From contig DDBL01000038.1 of NCBI GenBank assembly GCA_002333425.1, forward strand, positions 1 to 7,155: 7,155 nt of DNA, read 5' to 3'. Positions 5,654-7,155 of the stretch are shown piece after piece. Origin of the DNA: Leptospiraceae bacterium UBA2033. GTDB taxonomy: Bacteria; Spirochaetota; Leptospiria; Leptospirales; Leptospiraceae. Within the stretch, counting starts at the first letter, position 1. Each line of letters opens with the position of its first letter. The position numbers and the translations under genes are program-made. The notes under the pieces were generated by a model. That model made no database searches and was not told the DNA's origin. It saw only the letters and a program-made list of their open reading frames with translations.

Positions 5654-5674
5654 ATTCTTAAAGTATTCTTAGAA
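5654..5674. repeat. ATTCTTA direct repeat with short palindrome
   Basis: ATTCTTA occurs at 5654-5660 and again at 5665-5671, one helical turn (11 bases) apart, in the 53-base gap before the TerB-like gene. The second copy overlaps the palindrome TTCTTAGAA (5666-5674). A TTGCAT hexamer at 5650-5655 adjoins it. Same-face spacing is what a transcription-factor site would show, but seven-base AT-rich repeats occur by chance. Confidence 0.25.
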
Positions 5675-5694
5675 AATTTTGTCAGGAAAAAAGT

Positions 5695-6180
5695 ATGAAC
5701 CAACCATTAGACCCAAACAAAAAACCAAACGGAATAACTAGCGGCTTTTCTGATTATATCCGCAAAGTACAAAAAGAACTTTCTGATGATTATCTAATTG
5801 AAGTATACATTAGCCTCTATTTGAGAGCTCTTAGATCAGACGGAGTTTTAAACTACGAAGAGAAAGTTTGGTTTGCCGATAGAGTCAAAGAGTTATACGA
5901 CATAGATGTATTTAAACCAATTCAAACAAGATACAATCGTGAAGAGTTTTTAGAACACGCAAAAAAAGCTGCCATGGCGCCTCTTGACTTAACAAAAATT
6001 GCAACCTATTTTGAAAAAGAAAAAAAACAAGAACTCTGTTATGAACTTGCTTGTTTTGCCACTTTCACTGGCGATCGAGAATTTGAAGCAATCGAGAAAA
6101 AGTTTTTAGATCAACTAGGCGAATTATTAAAATTATCCGACACAAAAAAAACTGAAATCGAAACTCGTTTTAAATCTTAG
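5695..6180 (+). CDS. TerB-like tellurite-resistance fold protein
   Basis: A 161-residue soluble, helical protein with no signal peptide. Residues 33-66 (YLIEVYISLYLRALRSDGVLNYEEKVWFADRV) carry the typical TerB pattern: a hydrophobic helix ending in an acidic D-G turn (D49-G50) followed by EE. A second copy of this logic appears at 112-147 (ELCYELACFATFTGDREFEAIEKKF, then LGELLKLS), with G126-D127 and acidic residues after it. TerB-fold domains are all-helical, probably metal-binding, and associated with membrane stress complexes. Similar stand-alone proteins occur in many bacteria without tellurite operons. AGGA eight bases before the ATG is the ribosome site. It follows plsC by 53 bases and converges on the hydrolase gene with a 23-base gap and no visible terminator. 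The fold assignment is moderately sure; the function is unknown and tellurite resistance should not be assumed. Confidence 0.6.
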   Translation: MNQPLDPNKKPNGITSGFSDYIRKVQKELSDDYLIEVYISLYLRALRSDGVLNYEEKVWFADRVKELYDIDVFKPIQTRYNREEFLEHAKKAAMAPLDLTKIATYFEKEKKQELCYELACFATFTGDREFEAIEKKFLDQLGELLKLSDTKKTEIETRFKS

Positions 6181-6203
6181 TGTAATTTCAAATAGATTGT
6201 GTT

Positions 6204-7155
6204 CTATTGGGCAGATGTTGCACTTACTCCCGAAATACCGAGATTATCAGAAGTAATTTTTAACAGGTGCGTATTGGATCCTTTTAAATATGCATCTAGA
6301 AAAATAATACTTGTTTCAGCAATTTTAGCAATTCCATCCGTTTGTGATAGAGTTGCTATATTGGGGTCTACTTTCGCGCCAAATGGATTACTAACATCTG
6401 TAATACTATAATGGTTTGCACCTTGAACCGTAAAATATGCTTTAGTTGCAATGGCTGAATTATAACTTCCTAGTCCAGAAGTAGGGCTGTTTGCGCCGTC
6501 TAACGTTCCCTGTATATAACCAGTCGGGATTCCTTTTCCAGAAGAAGTTTTATAAAATCGATTGGAATCAAAATTTGCCCCCAGACCACTTCCATAGAAT
6601 ATACCAGCTTTGACTTTGGAAACAAAACTATACCCCGCGTCACAAAATGGAAATTCACAAATATTATTCATTGCGAATAATCCCACTACTCCACCCAAAG
6701 AATGTCCGAGTAATCCAACCGAATCTAAATTCATTTTTTGATAAAGTAGAGATCCTGTTAGAGAATTTTGAACCTCTGCGATAGACATTACTTTATTTGT
6801 AAGTGATGCTGGAGAATATAAAAAGTATTCCACAATGAATAGATCACATCTATTTGCGACAAATACGACGTAACCGGAAGAAGCAATTCTTGCCGCATAC
6901 TTTGAATAAAACGAAGAATGGACATTACCCCCTTGGAATAAAACTAAAATGGGAAGAGAAGTAGAAGAGTCCTGCGGATAATAGATATCAAATGCCACAT
7001 TCCCAAAAAATGCTTGAATTCTTCCGACTGACGCAGATCCACCACTTGGTATTGAATTTGGAACAAAGTATTCTGAGTTGTTTGCCGCATTAATCTGACA
7101 CCTATAACTCGTTGATGCAGCTACGAGTGCTGTAGATTTTATACCATTTCTCAAA
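6204..7155 (-). CDS. Alpha/beta hydrolase, C-terminal ~316 residues (5' end outside window)
   Basis: The frame is open through the right edge. The edge-proximal TTG is probably an internal leucine and the real start lies outside. Residues are counted from the right edge. LPILVLFQGGNVHS (67-80) is the strand and oxyanion-hole loop, GYVVFVANR (94-102) the next strand, and GLLGHSLGG (147-155) the nucleophile elbow with S152. QGTLDGANS (215-223) provides D219 and QGANHYS (244-250) provides H248, completing a Ser-Asp-His triad. C166 and C171 bracket a short loop and could form a disulphide, which with the Ser/Asn/Gly-rich composition suggests an exported protein. The architecture resembles the broad group of PAF-acetylhydrolase, chlorophyllase and polyester-hydrolase-like esterases. 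The substrate cannot be told from the sequence. Whether a signal peptide or lipobox precedes it is not visible. Confidence 0.85.
   Translation of the reverse strand, partial: LRNGIKSTALVAASTSYRCQINAANNSEYFVPNSIPSGGSASVGRIQAFFGNVAFDIYYPQDSSTSLPILVLFQGGNVHSSFYSKYAARIASSGYVVFVANRCDLFIVEYFLYSPASLTNKVMSIAEVQNSLTGSLLYQKMNLDSVGLLGHSLGGVVGLFAMNNICEFPFCDAGYSFVSKVKAGIFYGSGLGANFDSNRFYKTSSGKGIPTGYIQGTLDGANSPTSGLGSYNSAIATKAYFTVQGANHYSITDVSNPFGAKVDPNIATLSQTDGIAKIAETSIIFLDAYLKGSNTHLLKITSDNLGISGVSATSAQ

Noticed and set aside
6199..6411. + strand open frame downstream of the TerB-like gene
   Set aside because: It is antisense to the C-terminal part of the alpha/beta hydrolase, which has a full catalytic triad, and has no ribosome site.

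Overview
The window looks like chromosomal DNA from a Leptospiraceae-type spirochaete, most likely a Leptospira relative. This is inference: coding DNA is AT-rich, Shine-Dalgarno sites are purine-rich, a small lipoprotein has a relaxed spirochaete-style lipobox (LIINC), and the gene content is a FAA1-type acyl-CoA synthetase, an orphan ParA, an RlpA-SPOR protein and a PlsC acyltransferase. No rRNA, tRNA, CRISPR array, transposase or phage gene is visible.

Layout. Positions 1-342 hold no convincing gene. The first ~148 bases are A-rich and strikingly T-poor on the + strand, and 141-318 is packed with overlapping inverted repeats. Next, on the - strand, comes a complete long-chain acyl-CoA synthetase (343-2280, or from a TTG at 2325). 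A short divergent intergenic region with a dyad separates it from a run of six + strand genes: a ParA-family ATPase (2415-3146), a small basic-tailed unknown protein overlapping it by 14 bases (3133-3582), a secreted RlpA-like DPBB+SPOR protein (3603-4499), a 96-residue lipoprotein with a Ser/Thr/Gly/Pro-rich tail (4570-4860), a membrane-anchored PlsC-type acyltransferase (4913-5641), and a TerB-like helical protein (5695-6180). Converging on the last of these, on the - strand, is the 3' part of an alpha/beta hydrolase gene (6204 to the right edge).

How the genes may work together. ParA, the overlapping small protein and RlpA-SPOR are tightly spaced and probably co-transcribed. This suggests a positioning ATPase with a dedicated partner, next to a septal peptidoglycan enzyme. 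The acyl-CoA synthetase and PlsC both act on long-chain acyl groups, the former activating fatty acids and the latter acylating lysophosphatidate. That fits organisms known to live on exogenous long-chain fatty acids, but the two genes are on opposite strands and not one operon.

The items most worth following up are the ParA/small-protein pair and the T-poor, palindrome-dense block at the left end.
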